From positions 1 to 30,115 of the forward strand of contig JAIESC010000132.1 in NCBI GenBank assembly GCA_019746355.1: a DNA stretch of 30,115 nt, written 5' to 3'. Origin of the DNA: Xanthobacteraceae bacterium (lineage in GTDB: Bacteria > Pseudomonadota > Alphaproteobacteria > Rhizobiales > Xanthobacteraceae). A program made the position numbers and the translations under genes. Numbering within the stretch: position 1 is the stretch's first letter; each line of letters begins with the position of its first letter. Positions 8,492 to 17,046 of this stretch are shown in pieces. The notes under the pieces were generated by a model. The model made no database searches. It saw only the letters and a program-made list of their open reading frames with translations, and was not told the origin of the DNA.

Positions 8492-10546
8492 TCATGTCAG
8501 CGCCACGTCAACAATAAGGTGTCCGGCGTCGGATACGGTCGCGACATCGCCCGGATGAATGAGCGTGGTCGCGTTCGGCTCCTCGATTACCGCCGGACCT
8601 TCGACTTTGGCACCGGCGATGAGCGAAGGCCGCCAGACGATGCGGGTCTTCAAGGGCTTCGCAGCGTCCGTAAAGATCACCTCGCGCCATTGATCGGCGA
8701 CCGGCGGCTCCGGCGTCCATGTCTCCGACAGCCAGCGCTCGGCGAGCGTGTCGCTCCGCGCCGCGGTCACCACCAGCCGCACGTTGACGATCTCGAGCCG
8801 CTCGTCGGGCGCGGCCTGGCCGTAGCGCTGGTCGTGCTCGGCGTCGAATGCCGCGCGCAGCGGCGCGAAGTCGCCGGTGAGCAGGGCAGGGTCCTTCACC
8901 GGAATGGCGATGGTGTGCTCCTGGCCGACATAGCGCAGATCGGCGAGGTAGGTGAAATCGGCCGCATCCGGCGCGATCCCGTCGCGCGACGCCTGCGCCT
9001 TGCCGGCTTCCGCGAGCTCGGCGAACACCGCCTCGACCTGTTTCGCATCGAGCGCGCCGAGAAGCCCGTAGAGCGTCCGAACGAAATCCTGCCGCCACGA
9101 GGCCATCAGCATGCCCAACGCCGAGAATGTGCCGGGCACCTTCGGCACAATGACCTTGGGAATGAAAATCTCCCGCGCGATGGCGACCGCGTGCAGCGGG
9201 CCCGCGCCGCCGAAGGCGATCATCGCCGTGTCGCGCGGATCGACGCCCTTCTTCACCGACACGGCGCGGACCGCGAGCGACATCGCCGCATCCGCAATCT
9301 GCACGATGCCGAGCGCGGCTTCCTTGATGCCGAGACGCGTGGGGCCGCAAAGCTTCTGCTCGATCGCGCGTTCCGCGGCCGCGACATCGAGCTTCATCGC
9401 GCCGTTGAGAAAGCGCCCGGCGTTGATGCGGCCGAGCACCAGATTGGCATCGGTCACGACCGGATCGGTCGAGCCCTTGCCGTAGGCCGCGGGGCCGGGA
9501 TCGGCGCCCGCGCTCTTCGGTCCGACATGAATGCCGCCGGTCGCGTCGCACCAGGCGATCGAGCCGCCGCCCGCGCCGATCTCGACGATGTCGACCACCG
9601 GCAACTGCATCGGCTGGCCGCTCGCCTCGCCGCCGATGGTGTAGCCGTCTTCGATCGCGGGGATGCCTTTGGTGATGAGGCTCGCCTTCGCCGTCGTGCC
9701 GCCCATGTCGAAGCCGATCGCGCGCTCGATGCCGAGCATCGCGGCAAGCCGTCCCGCGCCGATGATGCCGGCGACCGGGCCGGACTCCATCATCGACACC
9801 GGCTGCTCCTGCGCGAGCCGAACCGACATCACGCCGCCGTTGGAGCGCATGATGTTCAGCTTGCCGGGGAACTGGCCGTCGCGCAGGTGATGCTCGAGGC
9901 GGCCGAGATAGGCCTGCACACGCGGGCCGACAAAGGCATTGAGCGCCGTGGTCGAGGTGCGCTCGTATTCGCGGTATTCGCGCACGATCTCATGCGACAG
10001 CGTGACAAACAGTTTTGGATTGGCCGCGCGGAGGATTTCGCCGACGCGCCGCTCGTGCGCCGGGTTGGCGTAGGCATGCAGGAAGCACACCGCGATCGAC
10101 TCGATGCCGTGGTCGGCAATGGCCTTCGCCAGCGCCTGCACTTCGCCTTCATCGAGCGGCTTCAGCACCTCGCCCTTGGCGTTCATCCGCTCGGTGACCT
10201 CGAAGGTCAGCTCGCGCGGGATGAGCGGCTTGGGGCGGTGAAAGAACAGGTTGAACGCCTCGATGCGGTTGCCGCGGCCGATGGCGTAGGTGTCGCGAAA
10301 GCCGCGCGTGGTGATCAGAGCGGTGCGCGCGCCCTTGCGCTCCAGCACGGTGTTGATGGCGATGGTCGAGCCGTGCAGCAGCTCTGACAGCGCCGGCATC
10401 TCGCAACGGGCGAGCGCGAGGCTTTCCGCCACGCCGCGGGTCGGATCCGCCGGAACGGTCGAGGTCTTGGAGGTGACGATGCGGCCATCGACGCAGCCGA
10501 CCAGATCGGTGAAGGTTCCGCCGATATCGACGCCGACAATGTTCAT
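8492..10546 (-). CDS. hyuA: Hydantoinase A/oxoprolinase family subunit
   Basis: The 684-residue protein opens with MNIVGVDIGGTFTDLV, the ATP-binding start of HyuA/oxoprolinase N-terminal domains with an actin-like fold. Other landmarks are LLHGSTIAINTVLERKGA near residue 57, SNGGVMS and PVSMMESGPVAGIIGA in the middle, GFDMGGTTAKASLI, and AFGGAGPLHAVAIA in the second half. It would use ATP to activate a cyclic amide, or act in an acetone-carboxylase-like manner, with HyuB. Length is normal for the family. It lies 27 bp downstream of the amidohydrolase stop, so the two are probably cotranscribed. The ribosome site is weak. Confidence 0.9.
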   Translation of the reverse strand: MNIVGVDIGGTFTDLVGCVDGRIVTSKTSTVPADPTRGVAESLALARCEMPALSELLHGSTIAINTVLERKGARTALITTRGFRDTYAIGRGNRIEAFNLFFHRPKPLIPRELTFEVTERMNAKGEVLKPLDEGEVQALAKAIADHGIESIAVCFLHAYANPAHERRVGEILRAANPKLFVTLSHEIVREYREYERTSTTALNAFVGPRVQAYLGRLEHHLRDGQFPGKLNIMRSNGGVMSVRLAQEQPVSMMESGPVAGIIGAGRLAAMLGIERAIGFDMGGTTAKASLITKGIPAIEDGYTIGGEASGQPMQLPVVDIVEIGAGGGSIAWCDATGGIHVGPKSAGADPGPAAYGKGSTDPVVTDANLVLGRINAGRFLNGAMKLDVAAAERAIEQKLCGPTRLGIKEAALGIVQIADAAMSLAVRAVSVKKGVDPRDTAMIAFGGAGPLHAVAIAREIFIPKVIVPKVPGTFSALGMLMASWRQDFVRTLYGLLGALDAKQVEAVFAELAEAGKAQASRDGIAPDAADFTYLADLRYVGQEHTIAIPVKDPALLTGDFAPLRAAFDAEHDQRYGQAAPDERLEIVNVRLVVTAARSDTLAERWLSETWTPEPPVADQWREVIFTDAAKPLKTRIVWRPSLIAGAKVEGPAVIEEPNATTLIHPGDVATVSDAGHLIVDVALT

Positions 10547-10573
10547 GGGTACTCGACTGGACGTGAAGGGGCG

Positions 10574-11410
10574 TCAGAATCCATAAAGACGCGCCGGATT
10601 GTCAACCAGCGCTTTCCGGCGGGTCGCCTCGTCAGGCACCCATTCGAGCATCATGTCGAGCGTCCAGGCATCGTCGGGCTTGGCGATGCCGGGCGTCGGG
10701 TGCGGCCAGTTGGTCGCCCACAGCATGCGGTCGGGTGCGGCGCGGGACAGCGCGGTGGCGAGCCGGCCGACATCGCTGTAGTTCGGCGGCCCGGCCTTCG
10801 ACCATTCATACGGCGCGGAGAGCTTCACCCAGGTGCGGCCGTTCTCCAGGAGCTTCAGCAAGACCTTGAACGCCGGATGATCGGCCGGCACCGGCTCCAG
10901 GAACTTGCCGACGTGGTCGACCACCAGCGTGCCGGTGAGCCTCTTCAGCAGCGTCTCGCGTTCGGGCAGAAGCCGGCCGTCGAGCTGCAGCTGCACGTGC
11001 CAGCCGAAGTGTCCGACCCGCGCCGCCATGGTCTCGAGGATGTCCCAGGGGAGCGCACCGCCGGCCAGCATGTGGAAGCGGATGCCGCGGATGCCCGCCT
11101 TGGTGAGGCGGTCGAGCTCGGCGTCGGACGCCGTCTGGTCGACCACGGCGATGCCGCGGGCGCTGTCGCCCAGCGCCGCGATCGCCGCAAGCGTGCAGCG
11201 GTTGTCGGTGCCGTAGGTCGAGGGCTGCACCACGACGGTCCGCGTGATGCCAAGCCGGGCCCGCACCTTGAGATAGTCCGCAACCGACGCGTCCGGCGGC
11301 GTGAACGCGGCCGTCGGCGCGGTCGGATAGCGCGAATCGTATATATGCATGTGGGTGTCGCAGGTGCCCGCGGGCGCCTTGAGCTTCGGCGGGCTGTCGT
11401 TCGACGGCAT
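10574..11410 (-). CDS. LigI-like amidohydrolase (2-pyrone-4,6-dicarboxylate hydrolase superfamily)
   Basis: The start at 11410 is supported by GGGAGGGG five to six bases upstream, giving 278 residues; the open frame continues to 11635 but that stretch looks non-coding. The N-terminal GTCDTHMHIYDSRYP is the first metal/His motif of the COG3618 amidohydrolase group. VVQPSTYGTDN, GIRFHML, LVVDHVGKF and the C-terminal ATNWPHP followed by NPARLYGF match the LigI lactonase-type TIM barrel. Members open lactones or amides in aromatic and heterocycle breakdown and often need no metal. It is first in the minus-strand operon with hyuA and hyuB and diverges from the tetR gene, which makes TetR the natural regulator. 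The substrate is unknown. Confidence 0.85.
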   Translation of the reverse strand: MPSNDSPPKLKAPAGTCDTHMHIYDSRYPTAPTAAFTPPDASVADYLKVRARLGITRTVVVQPSTYGTDNRCTLAAIAALGDSARGIAVVDQTASDAELDRLTKAGIRGIRFHMLAGGALPWDILETMAARVGHFGWHVQLQLDGRLLPERETLLKRLTGTLVVDHVGKFLEPVPADHPAFKVLLKLLENGRTWVKLSAPYEWSKAGPPNYSDVGRLATALSRAAPDRMLWATNWPHPTPGIAKPDDAWTLDMMLEWVPDEATRRKALVDNPARLYGF

Positions 11411-11494
11411 GAAACCCCTCCCGGTCAGCGAGTGTCCCATGCCGGCCCCTTCCTTCCAAGCGCAGCGGCCGGTAGAGACAAAGGCGAGGACGAG

Positions 11495-11507
11495 CAGATC
11501 TGATCTG
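11495..11507. promoter_or_regulatory. Candidate TetR operator (autoregulatory)
   Basis: CAGATC-t-GATCTG is a perfect 6-bp inverted repeat ending 3 bases before the proposed tetR start. It lies in the roughly 100-bp gap between tetR and the divergent amidohydrolase operon. Short palindromes here are typical TetR-family sites; binding is inferred. Confidence 0.35.
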
Positions 11508-11510
11508 TCG

Positions 11511-12194
11511 ATGGCAGCGACCCGGACCCCCAGCAAGGCACAGGTGAACAGGAAGGTCCGTGGCTCAGGTCCGCGCGATCCCGAGCGCACCAGCGCATCG
11601 ATCCTCGCGGCCGCCGTGGCGGAGTTTACTGACAAGGGCTACGCCGGCGCCCGCATCGACGCGATCGCCGAGCGCTCGGGCGCCAACAAGCGGATGATCT
11701 ATCACTATTTCGGCGACAAGGACGGGCTTTACCTCGCCGTGCTGGAAAGCGCCTATGTTGGCATCCGCTCGGCGGAGGCGGCGCTTCATCTCGCCGATCT
11801 CGAGCCGGTGGAGGCCATCGAGCGGCTCATCGGCTTCACCTGGGACTATTTCATCGCCCATCCGGAATTCCTCAGCATCCTGAGCACCGAGAACCTGCAT
11901 CGGGCCAAATTCCTGAAGAAGTCGAAGCGCGTGCTGCAGCTGCATTCGCCGCTGGTGTCGGTGATCTCGGACGTGCTGAAGCGGGGCGCCGAGCGCGGTG
12001 TGTTTCGCCGGGACGCCGACCCGGTTCATGTCTACATCTCCATCGCCTCGCTCGGCATTTTCTATCTGTCGAACCGGTGGACGCTCTCGACCATCTTCAC
12101 GCGCGACCTGACCGCGCAGCCGGAAATCCGGGCCTGGGGCCGGCATATTGCCGCTGTCATCCTCGGCTATCTGCGGCCGGAACAAGCAGCTTGA
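11511..12194 (+). CDS. TetR/AcrR family transcriptional regulator
   Basis: The start at 11511 gives 227 residues, a usual TetR length; the frame is open further upstream (ATG at 11439 possible) but that would overlap the divergent gene's leader. An N-terminal basic arm is followed by a helix-turn-helix at about residues 47-67 (RIDAIAERSGANKRMIYHYFGDKDGLY), a classic TetR signature. The C-terminal ligand domain resembles the TetR_C group with a FTWDYFIAHPEFLSIL helix. It stands between the divergent amidohydrolase-hyu operon and the downstream oxidoreductase gene. Palindromes lie directly before its start and before the next gene, so it may repress both sides. The ligand is unknown. Confidence 0.85.
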   Translation: MAATRTPSKAQVNRKVRGSGPRDPERTSASILAAAVAEFTDKGYAGARIDAIAERSGANKRMIYHYFGDKDGLYLAVLESAYVGIRSAEAALHLADLEPVEAIERLIGFTWDYFIAHPEFLSILSTENLHRAKFLKKSKRVLQLHSPLVSVISDVLKRGAERGVFRRDADPVHVYISIASLGIFYLSNRWTLSTIFTRDLTAQPEIRAWGRHIAAVILGYLRPEQAA

Positions 12195-12209
12195 CGGCAT
12201 CGGTCATTT

Positions 12210-12225
12210 GTAACTAGATGGTTAC
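12210..12225. promoter_or_regulatory. Candidate operator upstream of the Gfo/Idh gene
   Basis: GTAAC-tagatg-GTTAC is a 5-bp perfect inverted repeat with a 6-base spacer, in an AT-rich stretch unlike its surroundings. It sits 16 bases after the tetR stop and about 30 bases before the oxidoreductase start, a good place for a repressor site. It does not match the CAGATC palindrome before tetR, so it may serve another regulator. Confidence 0.3.
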
Positions 12226-12257
12226 TACAAAGATCGGCCGACCGGGAGGACTAGGGC

Positions 12258-13409
12258 ATGGCTCAGCAGCGTCTTGGCATCATCATGAACGGCGTCACCG
12301 GGCGCATGGGCATGAACCAGCACCTGATCCGCTCGATCTGCGCCATCCGCGATCAGGGCGGCGTGGCGCTGAAGAACGGCGACCGGGTGATGCCCGATCC
12401 AATCCTGGTCGGGCGCAGCGCCGAGCGGGTGCAGAAGCTCGCCAAGGCGCATGGCATCTCCCGCTGGACCACCGACCTTGATGCGGCGCTGAAGGACAAG
12501 AAGGACACGCTGTTCTTTGATGCCGCGACCACCCAGCTTCGCGCCGGGCTGCTGAAGAAGGCGATGAAGGCCGGCAAGCACATCTATTGCGAGAAGCCGG
12601 TGTCGGAGACACTGAAGGATGCGCTCGACCTCGTCCGCGCGGCGAAGAAGGCCGGCATCAAGCATGGCGTGGTGCAGGACAAGCTGTTCCTGCCAGGCCT
12701 GCTCAAGCTCAAGCTCCTGATCGACTCCGGCTTCTTCGGCCGCATCCTCTCGGTGCGCGGCGAGTTTGGCTACTGGGTGTTCGAGGGCGACTGGCAGCCG
12801 GCGCAGCGGCCGTCATGGAACTACAAGAAGGCCGAGGGCGGCGGCATCATCCTCGACATGGTCTGCCACTGGCGCTACGTGCTCGACAACCTGTTCGGTG
12901 ACGTCGAGAGCGTGACCTGCCTCGGCGCGACGCACATCCCCAAGCGGGTGGACGAGAACGGCAAGACCTACACCAACGACGTCGACGACGCGGCCTATGC
13001 GACGTTCCAGCTCAAGGGCGGCGCGATCGCGCACATCAACATGTCCTGGTGCACGCGTGTGCGCCGCGACGATCTCGTCACGTTCCATGTCGACGGCACG
13101 CTCGGCTCGGCGGTGGCCGGGCTGCAGAACTGCTGGAGCCAGGCGCGGGTCAACACGCCGCGCCCGGTGTGGAACCCGGACGTGCCGCAGCCGATCAAAT
13201 TTTTCGAGACGTGGCAGGAGGTGCCCGGCGTCGGCGCCTACGACAACGGCTTCAAGGTCGAATGGGAGATGTTCATCAGGCACCTCTACGAGGATGCCCC
13301 GTTCAAGTGGACGCTGCTGGAGGGGGCCAAGGGCCTGCAACTGGTCGAGGCGGCGCACAAGAGCTGGAAGGAGCGGCGCTGGATCGACATCCCGGCGTTG
13401 AAGGTGTGA
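12258..13409 (+). CDS. Gfo/Idh/MocA family NAD(P)-dependent oxidoreductase
   Basis: GGAGGA lies 7 bases before the ATG. The 383-residue protein has an N-terminal Rossmann fold (MNGVTGRMG) and the family EKP motif with Lys113 (YCEKPVSETL), the usual catalytic lysine. In the C-terminal domain, GGGIILDMVCHWRY supplies Asp200 and His204, the usual active-site pair. Family members oxidise or reduce sugar and polyol hydroxyls, often making 3-keto sugars. The DUF993 protein and TIM-barrel isomerase downstream form with it a recurring trio in proteobacterial sugar-related clusters. The long insertion after the glycine motif (about residues 30-50) is a variant of the subfamily. The substrate is unknown. 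Confidence 0.88.
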   Translation: MAQQRLGIIMNGVTGRMGMNQHLIRSICAIRDQGGVALKNGDRVMPDPILVGRSAERVQKLAKAHGISRWTTDLDAALKDKKDTLFFDAATTQLRAGLLKKAMKAGKHIYCEKPVSETLKDALDLVRAAKKAGIKHGVVQDKLFLPGLLKLKLLIDSGFFGRILSVRGEFGYWVFEGDWQPAQRPSWNYKKAEGGGIILDMVCHWRYVLDNLFGDVESVTCLGATHIPKRVDENGKTYTNDVDDAAYATFQLKGGAIAHINMSWCTRVRRDDLVTFHVDGTLGSAVAGLQNCWSQARVNTPRPVWNPDVPQPIKFFETWQEVPGVGAYDNGFKVEWEMFIRHLYEDAPFKWTLLEGAKGLQLVEAAHKSWKERRWIDIPALKV

Positions 13410-13425
13410 CGGCACTCACCACTCG

Positions 13426-13536
13426 GTCATTGCCGGGCTTGACCCGGCAATCCATGATGACGATCTGCTTGCGCCGGTCGTAAGATTGGTTTCGAACCAC
13501 CTTCTTATGGATGCCCGGGTCAAGCCCGGGCATGAC
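13426..13536. repeat. Palindromic intergenic element, family B (copy 2, inverted)
   Basis: GTCATTGCCGGGC-ttga-CCCGGCAATCCAT opens the element and ATGGATGCCCGGG-tcaa-GCCCGGGCATGAC closes it. The GCCCGGG-type and GCCGGG-type hairpins are in swapped order compared with 4356-4467, so the two copies are in opposite orientation. The central parts differ. It separates the oxidoreductase and DUF993 genes. Confidence 0.85.
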
Positions 13537-13588
13537 CGCGGAGGGGCCGGAGCCAGGCAACAACGAACAAACATAGAGTAAGGCGTCG

Positions 13589-14752
13589 ATGCCCACATTG
13601 AATCTCCCCACCGCCGGCGGCCGGATGACGGCTTATCTCATGCAGCCGCCGCGGAATTTCCCGAAGGCTGAGCCGCCGTTCAATCGCATCGCCTATGCGG
13701 CGGCGCACGTGGTCGCCGATCCGCTTGCCGACCGCGAGCCGTGGCTCGATGCGGCGGTGGACTGGGATACCACCATCGAATTCCGCCGCCATCTCTGGTC
13801 GCTCGGCCTGGGCGTCGCCGAGGCGATGGACACCGCGCAGCGCGGCATGGGCATGAACTGGGCGAATTCGCTGGAGCTGATCCGGCGCAGCCTCGACGCG
13901 GCGAAGGACTTCCCCGGCGCGCTGATCGGCTCGGGCGCGGGCACCGACCACCTCGAGGTGACACCCGACGTCACGGTGGACGACGTCATTCGCGCCTACG
14001 AGGAGCAGTGCGCCGCGATCGAAAAGCTCGGCGGGCGCATCATCCTGATGGCGAGCCGCGCGCTGGTGAAGGCGGCGCGCTCGCCGGATGACTACGTGCT
14101 GGTCTACGAGCACATCCTCAACCAGGTGAAGGAGCCGGTGATCATCCACTGGCTCGGCGAGATGTTCGATCCCGCGCTCGAAGGCTATTGGGGCTATCGC
14201 GACCACGCGGACGCGATGGACGTCGCGATCGACGTGATCGCGTCGAACCCATCGAAGGTCGATGGCGTGAAGATTTCGCTGCTCGACAAAAACAAGGAAG
14301 TCACCATGCGGCGGCGCTTGCCGCAGGGCGTCAGGATGTTCACCGGCGACGACTTCAATTATGCCGAGCTCATCGCCGGGGACGAGCAGGGCTATTCCGA
14401 CGCGCTGCTCGGCATCTTCGACGCGATTGCGCCGGCAGCATCCGCTGCGCTTGACGCCTTCACCCACGGCAATGTCGCCTCGTTCCACGACATTCTCGCG
14501 CCGACGGTGCCGCTGTCGCGGCACATCTTCAAGGCGCCGACCCGCTTCTACAAGACCGGCGTGGTGTTCATGGCCTACCTCAATGGCCTGCAGAACCACT
14601 TCACCATGATCGGCGGCCAGGAGAGCACGCGCTCGACGCTGCATCTCGCCGAGCTGTTCCGCCTCGCCGACGTCGCGGGGCTGCTCGCCGATCCGGAGCT
14701 TGCCGCCTCGCGCATGCGCACCGTGATGGCGACGCGCGGGGTCGCCGCCTGA
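13589..14752 (+). CDS. DUF993 protein, dihydrodipicolinate-synthase-like aldolase fold
   Basis: The 387-residue protein matches the DUF993 pattern I recall: GLGVAEAMDTAQRGMGMNW in the N-terminal third and FKAPTRFYKTGVVFMAYLNGLQNHF near the C-terminus. The middle contains KVDGVKISLLDK, where Lys228 is in the place of the Schiff-base lysine of class I DHDPS-type aldolases (xxGxKxS). So a pyruvate- or keto-acid-type lyase or hydratase is likely, but no reaction is established to my knowledge. It lies between an oxidoreductase and a sugar-phosphate-isomerase-like gene, and its TGA overlaps the next ATG by one base, which implies coupling. The gap to the upstream oxidoreductase is about 180 bp and contains a repeat. 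Confidence 0.75.
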   Translation: MPTLNLPTAGGRMTAYLMQPPRNFPKAEPPFNRIAYAAAHVVADPLADREPWLDAAVDWDTTIEFRRHLWSLGLGVAEAMDTAQRGMGMNWANSLELIRRSLDAAKDFPGALIGSGAGTDHLEVTPDVTVDDVIRAYEEQCAAIEKLGGRIILMASRALVKAARSPDDYVLVYEHILNQVKEPVIIHWLGEMFDPALEGYWGYRDHADAMDVAIDVIASNPSKVDGVKISLLDKNKEVTMRRRLPQGVRMFTGDDFNYAELIAGDEQGYSDALLGIFDAIAPAASAALDAFTHGNVASFHDILAPTVPLSRHIFKAPTRFYKTGVVFMAYLNGLQNHFTMIGGQESTRSTLHLAELFRLADVAGLLADPELAASRMRTVMATRGVAA

Positions 14753-15582
14753 TGCGCGACCTTTCCCGCGACAAGAGCCTGCTCGCGATCAATTCGGCGA
14801 CGGTGAAGGCGTGGACGTTGGAGCAGCTGGTCGAAGGCTGCGCCCGCGCCGGCATCACCGGCATCGCGCCGTGGCGCGACATCGTCCAGGCCGCGGGCAT
14901 CGAGAAGGCGGGCCACATGATCCGTTCGGCCGGGCTGACCGTGACGTGTCTCTGCCGCGGCGGGATGTTCCCTGCGGCCGATGAAGCCGGTCGCCGCGCC
15001 GCGCTCGACGACAACCGCCGTGCCGTCGACGAGGCCGCGGGCATCGGCGCGCGCTCCCTGGTGCTGATCGCCGGCGGTTTGCCGAAGGGCTCGAAGGATC
15101 TCGTCGGCGCGCATGAGCAGGTGCGCGACGGGCTCGCGGCGCTGTTGCCCTATGCGCGCGATGCCGGTGTGCCGCTCGCCATCGAGCCGCTGCATCCGAT
15201 GTATGCGGCCGACCGCGCCTGCGTGAACACGCTCGCGCACGCCAACGACCTCTGCGACGAGCTCGGCGAGGGCATGGGCGTTGCGGTCGACGCCTATCAC
15301 GTCTGGTGGGACCCTGATCTGCCGCGGCAGATCGAACGCGCCGGCTCGCGCATCCTCACCTATCACGTCTGCGACTGGCTGGTGCCGACGCGGGATCTGC
15401 TGCTCGATCGCGGCATGCCAGGCGACGGCGTGATCGACCTTCCGGGGCTCCGCCGGATGGTCGAGGCGACGGGCTATGACGGCCACATCGACGTGGAGAT
15501 TTTCTCGGCGCAGGACTGGTGGAAGCGCGAGCCGAGCGAGGTGCTCCGCATTTGCCTGGAGCGGCATCAGACGGTGGTGTGA
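14752..15582 (+). CDS. Sugar phosphate isomerase/epimerase family (AP endonuclease 2 fold) protein
   Basis: The 276-residue TIM barrel starts within the stop of the DUF993 gene (TGATG). The divalent-metal site of the xylose-isomerase-like superfamily can be followed: Glu in PLAIEPLHPMY, Asp and His in VAVDAYHVWWD, His in TYHVCDW, and the C-terminal Glu in HIDVEIFSAQDWW. A conserved Arg/Asp-rich loop follows (PTRDLLLDRGMPGDG). Members isomerise or epimerise sugars, inosose or hydroxypyruvate-like substrates. With the oxidoreductase and DUF993 protein it would form a three-step pathway on a keto-sugar-like compound; that is inference. No transporter lies beside it in this window. Confidence 0.82.
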   Translation: MRDLSRDKSLLAINSATVKAWTLEQLVEGCARAGITGIAPWRDIVQAAGIEKAGHMIRSAGLTVTCLCRGGMFPAADEAGRRAALDDNRRAVDEAAGIGARSLVLIAGGLPKGSKDLVGAHEQVRDGLAALLPYARDAGVPLAIEPLHPMYAADRACVNTLAHANDLCDELGEGMGVAVDAYHVWWDPDLPRQIERAGSRILTYHVCDWLVPTRDLLLDRGMPGDGVIDLPGLRRMVEATGYDGHIDVEIFSAQDWWKREPSEVLRICLERHQTVV

Positions 15583-15593
15583 ACCATCCTCCG

Positions 15594-15696
15594 GTCATTC
15601 CGGGGCGGCCCGAAGGGCCGAGCCCGGTATCCAGAGCGATATACCGCCTTCTCGACTGGATTCCGGGTTCGCCGCTTCGCGGCGCCCCGGAATGAC
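15594..15696. repeat. Palindromic intergenic element, family A (copy 2)
   Basis: It starts GTCATTCCGGGGC and ends GCCCCGGAATGAC, identical to the outer arms of the copy at 1899-2014. Inner hairpins GGCCC-gaa-GGGCC and GCCGC-ttc-GCGGC replace those of copy 1, so loops vary while stems are preserved by compensating changes. It fills the gap between the convergent genes ending at 15582 and 15703. Confidence 0.85.
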
Positions 15697-15702
15697 CGGG
15701 TG

Positions 15703-17046
15703 TTAGACGCGTAACTCTTCAAACAACTTCGGCCAGTCGCTGTCGTTCTCGATCTTCCACGCGCGATCGAGGATCTTCTGCAACTGCGCGTCGTTGAGCT
15801 TCCGGCCCGCCAGTCCTTTGAACTTGTCGACCACCTGCGCGTCGCTCATCGGCCGGTCGTGATGGCCGATGGGGTTCGACAGTTCCGCCGTCCTCTGCTG
15901 GCCGCTCTTGAGCGTGATCGTCATGCGGCAGGGCAGGGATGCCGGATAACGCCGGTTGAAATCCGGATCCTCGGAGATGGTGATCTTCTGCATCAGCTCG
16001 AGGGTGCGCGGGTCGCCGAAGCGCTCCGGCTCGAAGATCGCGTCGGTGTAGGCGCCGTCGATCAGCACGGCCGCGACGACATAGGGCATGCTGTGGTCGG
16101 CGGTCTCGCGCGTCGTCGGCTTCCATTTCTCTGCGCCGCTGCCGATCTCGAACCAGGCGAAGTGATAGGTGAACATCTCGATCTTCGCGATGTCGTCGAG
16201 CCTGATCTGCGGAAGGAGCTCCAGTGCCAGGAACGCCGGCCCTTGGGCGTGGAATTCGCTGAGGAAGAACTTGTAGTCCGCCTTGGGCAGGCTGAAGCTC
16301 TTCGGATCGACCGGAAACGGGCAGACCTCCTCGGCACCGATTACCGCGGTCAGCCCGTCCTCGAACGGCGTCGGCGGTCCGGCCATGCCTTCCGCGGCCA
16401 TGACCGCCGCGAACACGCCGTTGCGCGCCGCGTTGGCGGCGGCGCAACCCTTCCACATGGTGAGATGGCCGCGCCGGCTGATGTCGGTGCCGAGGTTGGG
16501 CACGGCCGCAAGTGAAATCGCATTGGCGGTCTGCGCGAGCGGCAGGTCCAGCACCTTGGCCGCGCCGGCGGCGCTGGCAACCGCGTTGTAGAGCACATAA
16601 TCGAGCGCGTGCTTGCGCATCGGGAAGGCGCGGAACAGGTAGCGATGCACCTCGTAGGCCAGCACGATCGCGGTGATCGCCGTCTGCGCGCTGGCGCGGG
16701 CCGCCTGTGCGATCGCCAGCACCGGCAGCAGATTGTCGTTCGGGTGCCCGCCGCCGCCCGGATAAGTGTCGTTGCCCTCGAGATAGCGGCTGGCCACGCT
16801 GTTGGCGAAGGCGGCGAGCTCCGGCAGCGTGCGATGCGATGTGCCGATGACGGTTGCGCCATCGGACACTGCCGCGCGTGCCGCGACCGCCCGCGCCACG
16901 CGGGCCGGCTCTGCGTCGAACGCGGCGATGGCGCAGCCGACGGTGTCGATGATGCGGCGCTTGCAGTCGTGCACCACTTCGACCGGCAGATCGGAGTAGC
17001 CGAGCCGGACCGCAAACTCGGCAATGCTTGTCGTGCTGTGATCCAT
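15703..17046 (-). CDS. MmgE/PrpD family protein
   Basis: The 447-residue protein has the MmgE/PrpD layout: an all-helical N-terminal part with CKRRIIDTVGCAIAAFDAEP and a smaller alpha/beta C-terminal part. Landmarks are FANSVASRYLEGNDTY, GGGHPNDNLLPVLAIAQA, AYEVHRYLFRAFP and KGCAAANAARNGVFAA. Known members include 2-methylcitrate dehydratase, cis-aconitate decarboxylase and many enzymes of unknown substrate. No prp genes are nearby, so propionate metabolism is not indicated. It stands alone on the minus strand, convergent to the isomerase gene and divergent from the secreted phosphoesterase gene. The ATG at 17046 has only a weak ribosome site. Confident of the family, not the substrate. Confidence 0.85.
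   Translation of the reverse strand: MDHSTTSIAEFAVRLGYSDLPVEVVHDCKRRIIDTVGCAIAAFDAEPARVARAVAARAAVSDGATVIGTSHRTLPELAAFANSVASRYLEGNDTYPGGGGHPNDNLLPVLAIAQAARASAQTAITAIVLAYEVHRYLFRAFPMRKHALDYVLYNAVASAAGAAKVLDLPLAQTANAISLAAVPNLGTDISRRGHLTMWKGCAAANAARNGVFAAVMAAEGMAGPPTPFEDGLTAVIGAEEVCPFPVDPKSFSLPKADYKFFLSEFHAQGPAFLALELLPQIRLDDIAKIEMFTYHFAWFEIGSGAEKWKPTTRETADHSMPYVVAAVLIDGAYTDAIFEPERFGDPRTLELMQKITISEDPDFNRRYPASLPCRMTITLKSGQQRTAELSNPIGHHDRPMSDAQVVDKFKGLAGRKLNDAQLQKILDRAWKIENDSDWPKLFEELRV

Noticed and set aside
6709..10387. Long plus-strand open frames opposite the hyu operon (602 and 705 codons)
   Set aside because: They mirror the real genes, have low-complexity Arg/Ala/Asp/His composition and no family motifs; GC-rich codon bias explains them.
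11411..11635. N-terminal extension of the amidohydrolase up to 11635
   Set aside because: A strong ribosome site precedes 11410, and the extension overlaps the tetR coding start and lacks family similarity.
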